In this document: piece after piece, positions 1 through 8,221 of the stretch | How the letters are laid out: each line of letters begins with the position of its first letter | Numbering within the stretch: position 1 is the stretch's first letter | From: Gammaproteobacteria bacterium | Lineage (GTDB): Bacteria; Pseudomonadota; Gammaproteobacteria; PIWD01 | Reading direction: 5' to 3' | DNA length: 54,199 nucleotides | Assembly: GCA_003354005.1 (NCBI GenBank) | Contig: PIWD01000005.1 | Span: 1 to 54,199, forward strand | Translations under genes and position numbers: made by a program | The notes under the pieces: model-generated | The model's input: only the letters and a program-made list of their open reading frames with translations | Database searches by the model: none | Told to the model about the DNA's origin: nothing

Positions 1-49
1 CTAATATTGTTGCTAAGACAAGACTGTTTCCTACAAATGTATCTTTCAT
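1..49 (-). CDS. Start of an unidentified protein, cut by the left edge
   Basis: Only the first 16 codons are present, reading MKDTFVGNSLVLATIL from an ATG at 49-47. An AGGGA ribosome binding site sits six bases upstream. After two charged residues the segment is hydrophobic, which would suit a signal peptide or membrane anchor, but this is too short to assign. The start and ribosome binding site are seen directly; function is unknown. Confidence 0.4.
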   Translation of the reverse strand, partial: MKDTFVGNSLVLATIL

Positions 50-307
50 TTTATTTCCCTATATTAATTTTTAAACTATACAACATCACTGCAAGGCAAA
101 TAGATATTACACCCAACTAACATACAAAGGCTCGTACACATAAAACCCACAATAACATTCGCTAATGGTTGCACCTTTATTAGCTTTTGACAAGCCCATT
201 ATCGCGTATGTTGCATCATTAGGATTCAGGTTATTAATAATGTTGTCGTCTGAAAACAGTACTTACGAACACACACACACTTACACTATACCTAAAGGAG
301 ATTTCTG

Positions 308-391
308 ATGAAAATTATTGAAAATACCTTAATAGCAGCTCTAAAAAAATTTAAGATCGGGGTAATAAGTAGAGAGGTTTCAGAAACATGA
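308..391 (+). CDS. 27-residue leader or micro-ORF coupled to the next gene
   Basis: A short frame opens with ATG at 308, seven bases after an AGGAG ribosome binding site. It encodes 27 residues (MKIIENTLIAALKKFKIGV...), basic and amphipathic in its first half. Its TGA stop overlaps the ATG of the 107-aa membrane protein in an ATGA arrangement, so the two are probably translationally coupled. The good Shine-Dalgarno belongs to this frame and not to the downstream gene. It could be a real small protein or only a coupling leader; no family is recognised. Confidence 0.45.
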   Translation: MKIIENTLIAALKKFKIGVISREVSET

Positions 392-711
392 CAAAAAAAA
401 TAATGGCTACTTGCCTTATGGCACTTATAGTCCTATCTCTATTAGGGCTATTAGCCTTACTAGTCTTACATATTATTACTATCCCATTAGCATACCCTCT
501 GCTGATTACTCTCTATGTGTTACTCGGCGTAACCGCGTTGAGCTTTTTGATACTCTTCCTATTTGAACTAATAACAATATTTTATAGTGACATCTCCGTC
601 AATGTTGAAGATATTGTTAACTCGAGTGAACATGAGATGACTCTTACCACGAATAGAGTTATGTTGGAAGATGGGAAGAGTTTGAGCCACTTATCAACAA
701 ATTTAATTTAA
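388..711 (+). CDS. Small two-span membrane protein, unrecognised
   Basis: The 107-residue product has a short basic N-terminus, then two long hydrophobic segments at about residues 5-30 and 34-65 separated by a short turn. A polar tail of about 40 residues follows. The architecture is a membrane hairpin with a soluble tail. No motif or family is recognised. Its start overlaps the stop of the 27-aa frame. The open frame that continues past its stop (657-782) reads like a natural hydrophilic tail, so the gene may carry a frameshift near 650. Function unknown. Confidence 0.6.
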   Translation: MTKKIMATCLMALIVLSLLGLLALLVLHIITIPLAYPLLITLYVLLGVTALSFLILFLFELITIFYSDISVNVEDIVNSSEHEMTLTTNRVMLEDGKSLSHLSTNLI

Positions 712-782
712 GTATTCAGCAGAAAGATGAGAAGGCTAGTGAAGACCAAAGTAAATTCTCTGACTCCATCCTATCCCAATAA
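657..782 (+). pseudogene. Possible out-of-frame C-terminal tail of the 107-aa membrane protein
   Basis: Frame 0 (codons starting at 657, 660 and so on) is open for 41 codons after an in-frame TAG at 654 and ends at TAA 780-782. It has no start codon or ribosome binding site. It encodes a charged stretch beginning SYVGRWEEFEPLINKF and ending DSILSQ, more protein-like than random translation. The simplest reading is that it once continued the upstream membrane protein and a frameshift near 645-657 separated them. A sequencing error or chance are alternatives. Confidence 0.35.
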
Positions 783-797
783 TATATAAGCCATCAA

Positions 798-3700
798 TCA
801 GATATCAAAATAACGTCGCGCATTGATAAACAATCGAAACCAAGGGCTATCCTCGTAAGATCGCCATGCTGGAGGACACCAAGAAAATTGGACATTACGC
901 ACGAGCCGTTCTGGGTGGGGCATCATGATTAAGATGCGCCCATCTTCACTGCAGAGTCCAGCAATACCCTGTTGACTGCCATTGGGATTGTCTGGGTAAT
1001 ATTCACTACGCTCTCCGTTTACATCGCTATAGCGCAGTACAATAGGACGATCGGGGATATTACACCTAGAAATACGCCCTTCCATATGTGATACAATAAT
1101 CGGTAGGTGCGAGTTTCCCATATCACGTAACCAAACTGAGTTCCCCGCTTCAATCCGTACATTGACTAACCTTGCTTCAAAACGTTGGGATTGATTGTCT
1201 AAAAAATCTGGAAAATGCGCTGCTCCTGGTATGAGGTCACGTAGTGCACTGAGCATTTGGGCACCATTGCAAACCCCTAAACTTAAGCTATTTTTACGCT
1301 CAAAAAATGTGATGAATTGATCATTTAAACGAGGATGGTAGCGTATGACACTGGCCCAACCACGCCCTGCCCCTAGGACATCTCCATAAGAAAATCCTCC
1401 ACAAACAGCCAAACATTCAAAGTTTCGTAGTTGCTGCTTCCCTTCTATGAGGTCATGTATAGCTACATCAACACTCTCAAAACCTGCATGCGTAAATGCT
1501 GCCGCCATTTCACGATGGCCATTCACCCCTTGTGCACGTAAAATTGCCACTTTTGGTTTTTTATGACAGATTGTAAAGGGGGCTGACAGGGTATCGTCAA
1601 GGGGAAAACTTAGTTGTGCCGATAGTTGATGCTCCTGGTTACTCGTAAGACGTGCTTGTACTTGTTGTACACAGCTTGGGTTGTCACGTAGAAAGCACAT
1701 TTGATGGCTGGTACTAGACCATTTCTGCTGTAACTTTACACGCTTTTCATTGAATAGAGTTTGTTCTTTATGATGCACAACTAAGCGGTCGTCATCTCTG
1801 AGTGTTGCGACCTCATGAACACAATGTCGCAAACCATACATGCTAAAGCAATCGATAACTGCCTGTTGATCTTCTTTTAGAACTTGAATAACCACACCTA
1901 ACCCTTCGTAAAATAGGCTCTGTATGATGTCACTACCCAAGCTTTCTAGTGTGATATTTAAACCGAGATGACTTGCAAATGACATTTCACATAGGCTAAC
2001 CCACAGTCCGCCATCAGAGCGATCATGGTAGGACAACACACGCTTTTCTTGTTTTAAAGCTGTAATTGCATCAAAAAAACCTTTTAATCGCGCTGGCTCG
2101 GGAAATACGGGCACCTGATCAATTGGCAAACTAAAAACTTGCGCCAAGGCTGAACCTGCTAGCCCACGTTGTTCAGTCTCAGCAGAACTGGCAAGGTCAA
2201 TCAAGAGCAGACACGTTTTCCCTGCCACAGTATCAGGCACAAGCTCTGGAGTTAATACTTGTCTTACATCTTTCAGGGGAGCAAATGCACTGACCACCAG
2301 GGATAGTGGTGCGATCATTTCATTGGATACTCCGTCAGCCTGCCAACAGGCTCGCATGGATAGGGAGTCTTTCCCAACTGGAATGGTAAGCTGTAGGGGC
2401 AGGCACAGTTCTTGTGTGACTGCCTGTACGGCTTCATATAATTCACCTTCTCGAACTGAATCACCTGCTGAGGCCATCCAGTTAGCCGATAATTTAATGT
2501 CACTCAATGCCATAACTGGAGCAGCCAGTAAGTTAGTTATGGCTTCACCAACAGCCATACAAGCTGCTGTTTTAGCCGACCAAACCGCCAAGGGAGAACG
2601 TTCACCCATTGCCATGGCCTTTCCTGTGTATCCCTGGTAACTATCTGCTATCACACCAACATCCGATACGGGCACCTGCCAAGGCCCAACCATTTGATCA
2701 CGTACAACGAGTCCTCCCACACTGCGATCAGCAATAGTAATAAGGAAACTTTTATCACCCACAGCAGGTAGTTGTAAGACTCGCTGTATAGCTTCATGAA
2801 GTTCAAAAGTATAGGATGTTCTTAATTGCTTTGTATCACGGGCAATGATCGTAGCTTTACGTATCTGTTGAATCTTTTGTTCGAGCAAAAAGGATAGGGA
2901 TAGGTCAACGGGTGGTTGATCGTACTGATGTGCTGTGTCTTCAAGTAGTAGCTGTTGAAGCTCAGTTATGCGCCCTACCATCGCATAAGGACAGTTTTCA
3001 CGTACTGCCAGTTCAATAAAAGTAGCCCACTGCACTGTGTCAATGGCCAATATGTAGCGTTCTTGCGCTTCATTACACCATAGCTCTAAAGGTGACATAC
3101 TGGGTTCAGCATTTAAGATTGCACGTAACTGCACGTTCACGCCTCGCTTTGCATCATAAACGATCTCTGGAATAGCGTTTGCCAAGCCTCCAGCCCCGAC
3201 ATCATGAATGGACAAAATAGGGTTAGGCTGTAATGCGCAACACGCCTCAATAACCTGCTGGCAACGTCGCTGCATTTCGGGATTGCTACGCTGCACAGAG
3301 GCAAAATCTAAATCTTCTTTACCACTACATACAGCACCTGAAGAAATCGCACCACCACCTAATCCAATACGCATCGCAGACCCACCGAGCACCACAAGCT
3401 TTGTGCCAAGAGGAAGGTCTTTCTTTTTTGCCTGCGAGGCACGTATTTGACCCATACCTCCAGCAATGACAATTGGTTTATGGTAGCCGTAGAGGCTGCC
3501 GTTGATTTTGGCACTGTAGGTTCTGAAATAACCATGAATAGTCGGTCGCCCAAACTCATTGGCAAAGGATGAAGCACCAAGCGGAGCATGTAGCATGATG
3601 TTCTGTGCACTAGCCAAATGTTCTGGCTTACTACCCTTCCATTCCCATGGCAGAGGTAATGACTCTAGACAGAGATCAGAGACACTAAAGCCAATTAAAC

Positions 3701-4727
3701 CAGCACGTGACACAGCCCCACGCCCCGTCGCGCCTTCATCACGAATTTCACCCCCGATACCCGTTGCTGCACCTGGCCAAGGTGATACAGCTGTCGGATG
3801 GTTATGTGTTTCAACTTTAATGACCCAATGTAATTGTTGATCTTGATAATGATAGTGATGCGTCAGGGGGTTGCTGTCAAAATAAGCGAACTGACTACCT
3901 GTTAAGATCGCGGCATTATCAGAATAAGCGCATTCAACACCTTTTGTATGCTGACGATAGGTATCGCGTACTTGATCAAATAAGCTCTGCATCATTGCTT
4001 TGTCATTTATAATCCAGCTCGCATTAAAAATTTTATGACGGCAATGTTCGGAATTAATCTGTGCAAACATCATAATTTCAACATCACTTGGGTTGCGCTT
4101 TAATTCTTTAAAATGCCGGTAACAAAGCTGTATTTCCTGCCCTGATAAGGCTAGACCATATTTTTCATTATAAGTCGTCAAAACAGCAATGCCTTTTTCA
4201 AGCATGGGGATGGTGTGCATGGGTGCTGGTGATGCTTGATCAAATAAATGTTGCACATCAGCCCAATCCAATAATACAGTTTCAGTCATCGGGTCTGACA
4301 ATGCTTGCCCACACGCCTCTAACCATGTGGACTGCCAAGATGTACCATCTTGTAAAGCAAACATGGCAACAACACCTCGCTCAATTCGCTTGACACATTG
4401 ATCAAAGCCACAATGACCCAGCAAATCTGTTGTCTTCGATGACCAGGGACTTATTGTCCCTAAACGTGGCACAAGCCAACATGACCGCCAATCTCGTTTT
4501 TTAGATTCTAATAAACTCGGTACGGCAACTTCCCCCTCCTCCAAGTAATCGGCCTGTAACAAATTACTCAAACGCACTCGCTGTTCTGTCGTTAAAGCAT
4601 CACCTGTTATATCAAGCAAATACACCGCATAAAGGTGTAGACCTGCTATTGGCAATTGCAATGCTACCAAGCGTTCGTTAAGTTGGCGATCGATTCTTAG
4701 TGGTGTGTGACTGATAAAAATAGACAT
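798..4727 (-). CDS. purL: Phosphoribosylformylglycinamidine synthase (FGAM synthase)
   Basis: This enzyme catalyses the fourth step of purine synthesis, converting FGAR, glutamine and ATP to FGAM. It is the large single-chain form of 1309 residues: an N-terminal PurS-like part, duplicated AIRS-like synthase halves with glycine-rich ATP/metal segments (GIGGEIRDEGATGRGAV), and a C-terminal class I glutamine amidotransferase. The nucleophile Cys1153 is in LGVCNGAQ, and the His/Glu pair is in PHPER. The frame extends 27 codons further upstream, but ATG 4727 has a GGGAG ribosome binding site and matches the family start. It lies 64 bp after mutL. purC is elsewhere in this window. Confidence 0.97.
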   Translation of the reverse strand: MSIFISHTPLRIDRQLNERLVALQLPIAGLHLYAVYLLDITGDALTTEQRVRLSNLLQADYLEEGEVAVPSLLESKKRDWRSCWLVPRLGTISPWSSKTTDLLGHCGFDQCVKRIERGVVAMFALQDGTSWQSTWLEACGQALSDPMTETVLLDWADVQHLFDQASPAPMHTIPMLEKGIAVLTTYNEKYGLALSGQEIQLCYRHFKELKRNPSDVEIMMFAQINSEHCRHKIFNASWIINDKAMMQSLFDQVRDTYRQHTKGVECAYSDNAAILTGSQFAYFDSNPLTHHYHYQDQQLHWVIKVETHNHPTAVSPWPGAATGIGGEIRDEGATGRGAVSRAGLIGFSVSDLCLESLPLPWEWKGSKPEHLASAQNIMLHAPLGASSFANEFGRPTIHGYFRTYSAKINGSLYGYHKPIVIAGGMGQIRASQAKKKDLPLGTKLVVLGGSAMRIGLGGGAISSGAVCSGKEDLDFASVQRSNPEMQRRCQQVIEACCALQPNPILSIHDVGAGGLANAIPEIVYDAKRGVNVQLRAILNAEPSMSPLELWCNEAQERYILAIDTVQWATFIELAVRENCPYAMVGRITELQQLLLEDTAHQYDQPPVDLSLSFLLEQKIQQIRKATIIARDTKQLRTSYTFELHEAIQRVLQLPAVGDKSFLITIADRSVGGLVVRDQMVGPWQVPVSDVGVIADSYQGYTGKAMAMGERSPLAVWSAKTAACMAVGEAITNLLAAPVMALSDIKLSANWMASAGDSVREGELYEAVQAVTQELCLPLQLTIPVGKDSLSMRACWQADGVSNEMIAPLSLVVSAFAPLKDVRQVLTPELVPDTVAGKTCLLLIDLASSAETEQRGLAGSALAQVFSLPIDQVPVFPEPARLKGFFDAITALKQEKRVLSYHDRSDGGLWVSLCEMSFASHLGLNITLESLGSDIIQSLFYEGLGVVIQVLKEDQQAVIDCFSMYGLRHCVHEVATLRDDDRLVVHHKEQTLFNEKRVKLQQKWSSTSHQMCFLRDNPSCVQQVQARLTSNQEHQLSAQLSFPLDDTLSAPFTICHKKPKVAILRAQGVNGHREMAAAFTHAGFESVDVAIHDLIEGKQQLRNFECLAVCGGFSYGDVLGAGRGWASVIRYHPRLNDQFITFFERKNSLSLGVCNGAQMLSALRDLIPGAAHFPDFLDNQSQRFEARLVNVRIEAGNSVWLRDMGNSHLPIIVSHMEGRISRCNIPDRPIVLRYSDVNGERSEYYPDNPNGSQQGIAGLCSEDGRILIMMPHPERLVRNVQFSWCPPAWRSYEDSPWFRLFINARRYFDI

Positions 4728-4791
4728 CTGATACTCCCAATTTCTGAAGATAGGGGCTTTACGCTCATTTTGAGTGAAAGGTCTAATGGAA

Positions 4792-6717
4792 TCAACGGCC
4801 ACGTGCAAACCACGTGTTCATTTCCTTAATGGTTATCTGTCGCCAGGTGGGTCGGCCGTGGTTACATTGGTTGCTGTACCCACTTTTTTCCATATCTCTG
4901 AGCAAGGCGTTCATTTCTGGTAGAGTTAGTTGTTGATTCGCGCGTATCGCACGATGGCAGGCCATAGTGCCAAGTAGTTTATTTATCGCTTGTTGCAATG
5001 CTGCGTCACTTTGGTATTGTATCATTTCACCGAGCAGATCACGAAATAGTTGCTCAATGTTGCTGTGCTGTAGCAATGCTGGCACACTGTTCAGGCTGAT
5101 TTTGCCTGGTTCAGTGCAGTTAGTGTCTAGTCCTAGTCGTCTGAACCAGTTTTGGTGTTCGGAAATAAAGTCACTTTCTCGCTCTGTAATGCGCACTGGC
5201 AAGGGGTTGAGCAAGATCTGTTTTGAGATGCTGCCTCGATGGTATAGTGTTTTTAGGCGTTCATATTTGATACGCTCATGGGCTGCATGCATGTCAACTA
5301 CAATAAGCCCTTGTTCATTTTCTGCCAGGATAAAAATACCGTGCACTTGTGCAACTGCATAGCCCAGCGGTGGTTTATGCAGTGAAGGGGCTTGTGATGT
5401 TTCTACAGCTATTTCGCCCTGCTCTATACTCTCTACTGCAAGTTCCTTTTGCTGGGGAGTCATCTGTTGTGTGGAGGTAGGATGGCTACAATAAGTTTGG
5501 CCGTCTGTCACAGTGGGGTTGTTAGCACAATGTGTGACTATGTGATCAACTTTAGGAGGCTTTGGAAGTTGCTGGGTTGTAATAGCAGTATCGTTTGCTT
5601 GGTCTATTTCAAAAATAGAGGGCATGTCCATGATCGATTCTGATGTAAAGGCAGATTTTCTTTTTCTCGTATGAACGGGGGTGGTACTCAAGGATACTTC
5701 GGTGGGTTTTATTTGTACTAAGGCTTGTTCGATGCTTTGCTGGACAAAGCTACTAATCAGTTTCCCATCATGAAAACGTACTTCCGTTTTGCAGGGATGA
5801 ACGTTGACATCAACAAGTGTTGGCTCAAGTTCTAAGTATAAAATATATGCAGGATGACGACCATGTTGTAATACATCATGATACGCTTGCCGTATTGCAT
5901 ATTTAATTTGTTTATTTTGTACATAGCGGTTATTGATGTAGAGGTATTGTAAGTTGGTCTGTGCACGACTAAAGTTGGGAGAGCCAATCCAGCCAGTTAA
6001 TTTAAAGCCAGTTTGTCCTTGTACAGGTTCTTCAATACGTAGGGCTTGTTCAATGAAGTCTTGTCCAAATACAGCAGCAATTCGTTCTTGCTGGGCTGCT
6101 AAATCAGAGGACACTTTAAAATGACGTATGAGCCGTTGGTTATGTTGCAAACGAATATCAATATCGAAGCAGCTTAGTGCTATTTTTTTGACTTGATCAT
6201 ACAGATACTGAAATTCTGTGCGTTCATGACGTAAAAATTTACGCCGTACTGGTACGTTGTAAAATAGATCATGTACATCAATGCTTGTTCCCTGCGTGCG
6301 TGCCGCCGGCTCAATTATGGCTTCATCGAGTAAACGATCGGTCATACGAAGACACCAGGCATGATCTGCACCAATAGCTTTAGAGGTAAGTGCTACTCGA
6401 GAAACATAGCCAATACTTGCTAATGCCTCACCACGAAAGCCATAGCTCATGACAGATTGTAAATCTTCAAATGAGGCAATTTTACTGGTTGCATGCGGTG
6501 TTAAGGCAAGTGCTAAGTCATCTTTGATGATGCCTGTCCCATTATCACTGACTTGTATCCTCTGAATACCACCTTTTTCAACAAGAATCTCAATCTTATT
6601 TGCTGATGCATCAAGGCTATTTTCGATCAGTTCTTTGACAACGGATGCTGGCCGCTCAATGACTTCTCCTGCCGTGATTTGGGCTGTTAGTTGTTTTGTT
6701 AGACAATGAATGGACAT
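4792..6717 (-). CDS. mutL: DNA mismatch repair protein MutL, endonuclease type
   Basis: MutL couples MutS mismatch recognition to strand incision and removal. The 641-residue product has the N-terminal GHKL ATPase (ELIENSLDA, DNGTGI, YGFRGEALASI), a low-complexity linker at about 345-455 and a C-terminal dimerisation domain. The C-terminal domain carries DMHAAHERIKYE starting at Asp475, which fits the DQHA-x2-E-x4-E metal site of nicking MutL proteins, plus ACHRAIRA and CNHGRPT. This suggests incision without MutH. The start at 6717 has an AAGGA ribosome binding site and gives the canonical N-terminus; it overlaps the end of amiB by 62 bp, so the two are probably cotranscribed. Confidence 0.97.
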   Translation of the reverse strand: MSIHCLTKQLTAQITAGEVIERPASVVKELIENSLDASANKIEILVEKGGIQRIQVSDNGTGIIKDDLALALTPHATSKIASFEDLQSVMSYGFRGEALASIGYVSRVALTSKAIGADHAWCLRMTDRLLDEAIIEPAARTQGTSIDVHDLFYNVPVRRKFLRHERTEFQYLYDQVKKIALSCFDIDIRLQHNQRLIRHFKVSSDLAAQQERIAAVFGQDFIEQALRIEEPVQGQTGFKLTGWIGSPNFSRAQTNLQYLYINNRYVQNKQIKYAIRQAYHDVLQHGRHPAYILYLELEPTLVDVNVHPCKTEVRFHDGKLISSFVQQSIEQALVQIKPTEVSLSTTPVHTRKRKSAFTSESIMDMPSIFEIDQANDTAITTQQLPKPPKVDHIVTHCANNPTVTDGQTYCSHPTSTQQMTPQQKELAVESIEQGEIAVETSQAPSLHKPPLGYAVAQVHGIFILAENEQGLIVVDMHAAHERIKYERLKTLYHRGSISKQILLNPLPVRITERESDFISEHQNWFRRLGLDTNCTEPGKISLNSVPALLQHSNIEQLFRDLLGEMIQYQSDAALQQAINKLLGTMACHRAIRANQQLTLPEMNALLRDMEKSGYSNQCNHGRPTWRQITIKEMNTWFARGR

Positions 6718-8011
6718 AGTGATTCCTTTGGTTAAAATCAATTTTAGCGTTAAAGTATGTCTCAATCGCACGAGATAATGCAAGGGCAATACGCTGCTGG
6801 TAGGCAGGTGTGCTGAGTTGATCGGATTGTTTCGGGTTAGAAATAAAACCAGTTTCAACAAGTATTGATGGAATATCTGGTGCTTTTAGAACGATAAAAC
6901 CAGCAAAACCAAGTTTTTCATGATGTAGGTGCGTCACTAGCTTAAGCTGCTTCAAAATCAGTTCACCAACCTGTGTACCTACTGCAATGGTAAAATTTTG
7001 TGATAGATCGAGTAAAATACTACTCAGCAGATAGTCCTGTTCTGCTAAATCAATACTGCCAGCTAGTTTAATGTGTCTCCTTATCCGAGATAACCAGTGC
7101 CAGCGATTAGCTTCAACTGAACGGCTACGCTGTGATAAGACATAAACAGAGGCACCCTGTAAGTTAGGGTTATTACTAGCATCGGTATGAATGGCAATCA
7201 ATAAGTCAGCACGTGCATGACGTGCGATATTTAAACGTTGTCGCAGATTAAGGTAACTATCGTCTTTACGTGTTAAGCTTGCCTTAAAATTCGGTTTTTT
7301 ATTTAGCAATTCTCGCAATCGCTTAGCAATTGATAGGGCAACAGTTTTTTCAAAGACTTTTTTATCATAGCTGACAGCACCAGGGTCAACTCCACCATGA
7401 CCAGGGTCAATAACGATATGAATAATACTCCGTTTCCGTGCTTTCATTAATTTAAGGTTCTGGGATTTTAATACTGTTCGATGCAGTTTGTGGTTTACTT
7501 TTTCCATAGTATGGGTCTTGTTGTTTGCTTTTTTCACAATATGTGATGTATGGTGTATTTTTTTTATGACAGCAGGTTTTTCAGGCTGTATGACTTTAAC
7601 GGGATGTAGTGCTTTAAAACGACATACACATTTTTTCCCATGATGGGTGTAGCTTAATTTGACTGGCCTTGAAAATTGAAGATAGAGTCGATGAGTGCCA
7701 TAATCACCACGGCAAAGTTGTACTGCACGAAGAAGATCATAGGGTTTATGAAAAGATGCTGTACGCATAAGATGCATATTGGGGGCAAAATCAATGATAA
7801 AACGCTGACCATCAGGTGATAACCAATGATGATCAACTCCAATGGAACTTTGACTACGAAAAGCTAGTTGCACATTGTTGGTTTTCACCACTAATGATGC
7901 CTTGATTAGTATTGGTTTCATCGTATGGGCATACATGCAAGCACTGTAGGCCATAAACAAAAAGAACCACCGTAATACTAATTTAAACTGATTAAGTCTG
8001 TTATATTTCAT
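6656..8011 (-). CDS. amiB: N-acetylmuramoyl-L-alanine amidase (AmiB/AmiC family)
   Basis: This periplasmic zinc amidase cleaves septal peptidoglycan cross-bridge stems during cell separation. The 451-residue protein has a hydrophobic signal sequence (about 9-28), an AMIN-like beta domain (about 35-140), a Lys/His-rich linker, then an Amidase_3 domain (about 195-425). The zinc and catalytic residues are visible as His in DPGHGG, Glu in FEKTVAL, His in IHTDAS and Glu in VETGF. No LysM domain follows. The last 62 bp overlap mutL. Its ribosome binding site (GGGGGAGG, eight bases upstream) lies inside an IS-end-like hairpin, so translation could be restrained. Confidence 0.95.
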   Translation of the reverse strand: MKYNRLNQFKLVLRWFFLFMAYSACMYAHTMKPILIKASLVVKTNNVQLAFRSQSSIGVDHHWLSPDGQRFIIDFAPNMHLMRTASFHKPYDLLRAVQLCRGDYGTHRLYLQFSRPVKLSYTHHGKKCVCRFKALHPVKVIQPEKPAVIKKIHHTSHIVKKANNKTHTMEKVNHKLHRTVLKSQNLKLMKARKRSIIHIVIDPGHGGVDPGAVSYDKKVFEKTVALSIAKRLRELLNKKPNFKASLTRKDDSYLNLRQRLNIARHARADLLIAIHTDASNNPNLQGASVYVLSQRSRSVEANRWHWLSRIRRHIKLAGSIDLAEQDYLLSSILLDLSQNFTIAVGTQVGELILKQLKLVTHLHHEKLGFAGFIVLKAPDIPSILVETGFISNPKQSDQLSTPAYQQRIALALSRAIETYFNAKIDFNQRNHYVHSLSNKTTNSPNHGRRSH

Positions 8012-8012
8012 C

Positions 8013-8045
8013 TTGACATCCTCCCCCTAAACGAGGAGGTCTTAT
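8013..8045 (-). repeat. IS200/IS605-end-like hairpin over the amiB ribosome binding site
   Basis: Read on the minus strand, the element starts AAGACCTCC, has the loop TCGTTTAGGG, and returns through GGAGG to ATGTCAAG just before the amiB ATG. CCTCC (8035-8039) pairs with GGAGG (8020-8024). A sibling hairpin at 18366-18400 shares AAGACCTCC, TTTAG and GGGGAG in the same order. IS200/IS605 transposons end in such small hairpins, so relic ends are likely. No transposase is nearby. Confidence 0.5.
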
Positions 8046-8185
8046 AGCGAACTTGGTAGAGAATACTTAAGTTTTTAATTGGCTTCAAATGTTTTTCTAT
8101 TTGAGCAAACCTTCTGCATTAACTGATTCTGGCAGGTGTGAGCGTTATTCTGTATTCTTTCGATACTAATAGGTTAGAAACCTTT

Positions 8186-8221
8186 ACACACACTTCCATC
8201 AGGACACGCACTTCCATCAGG
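8186..8221. repeat. 18-bp tandem repeat, two copies, across the nnr stop
   Basis: Two adjacent 18-bp units (8186-8203 and 8204-8221) of form ACAC(A/G)CACTTCCATCAGG differ at one base. The second copy contains the TGA stop of nnr (8219-8217, minus strand). The duplication lies in the gap where gammaproteobacteria usually carry tsaE. Confidence 0.7.

Noticed and set aside
187-212. TTGACA at 187-192 as a promoter for the small membrane locus
   Set aside because: The only -10-like hexamer (TATGTT) is 14 bp away, which is too close.
266-282. ACACACACAC run before the first plus-strand frame
   Set aside because: A short dinucleotide run of this length is common by chance and has no visible role.
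2323-2640. Plus-strand open frames inside purL, rpoB, rpoC and fusA
   Set aside because: They are antisense shadows of conserved minus-strand genes with no ribosome binding sites or recognisable products.
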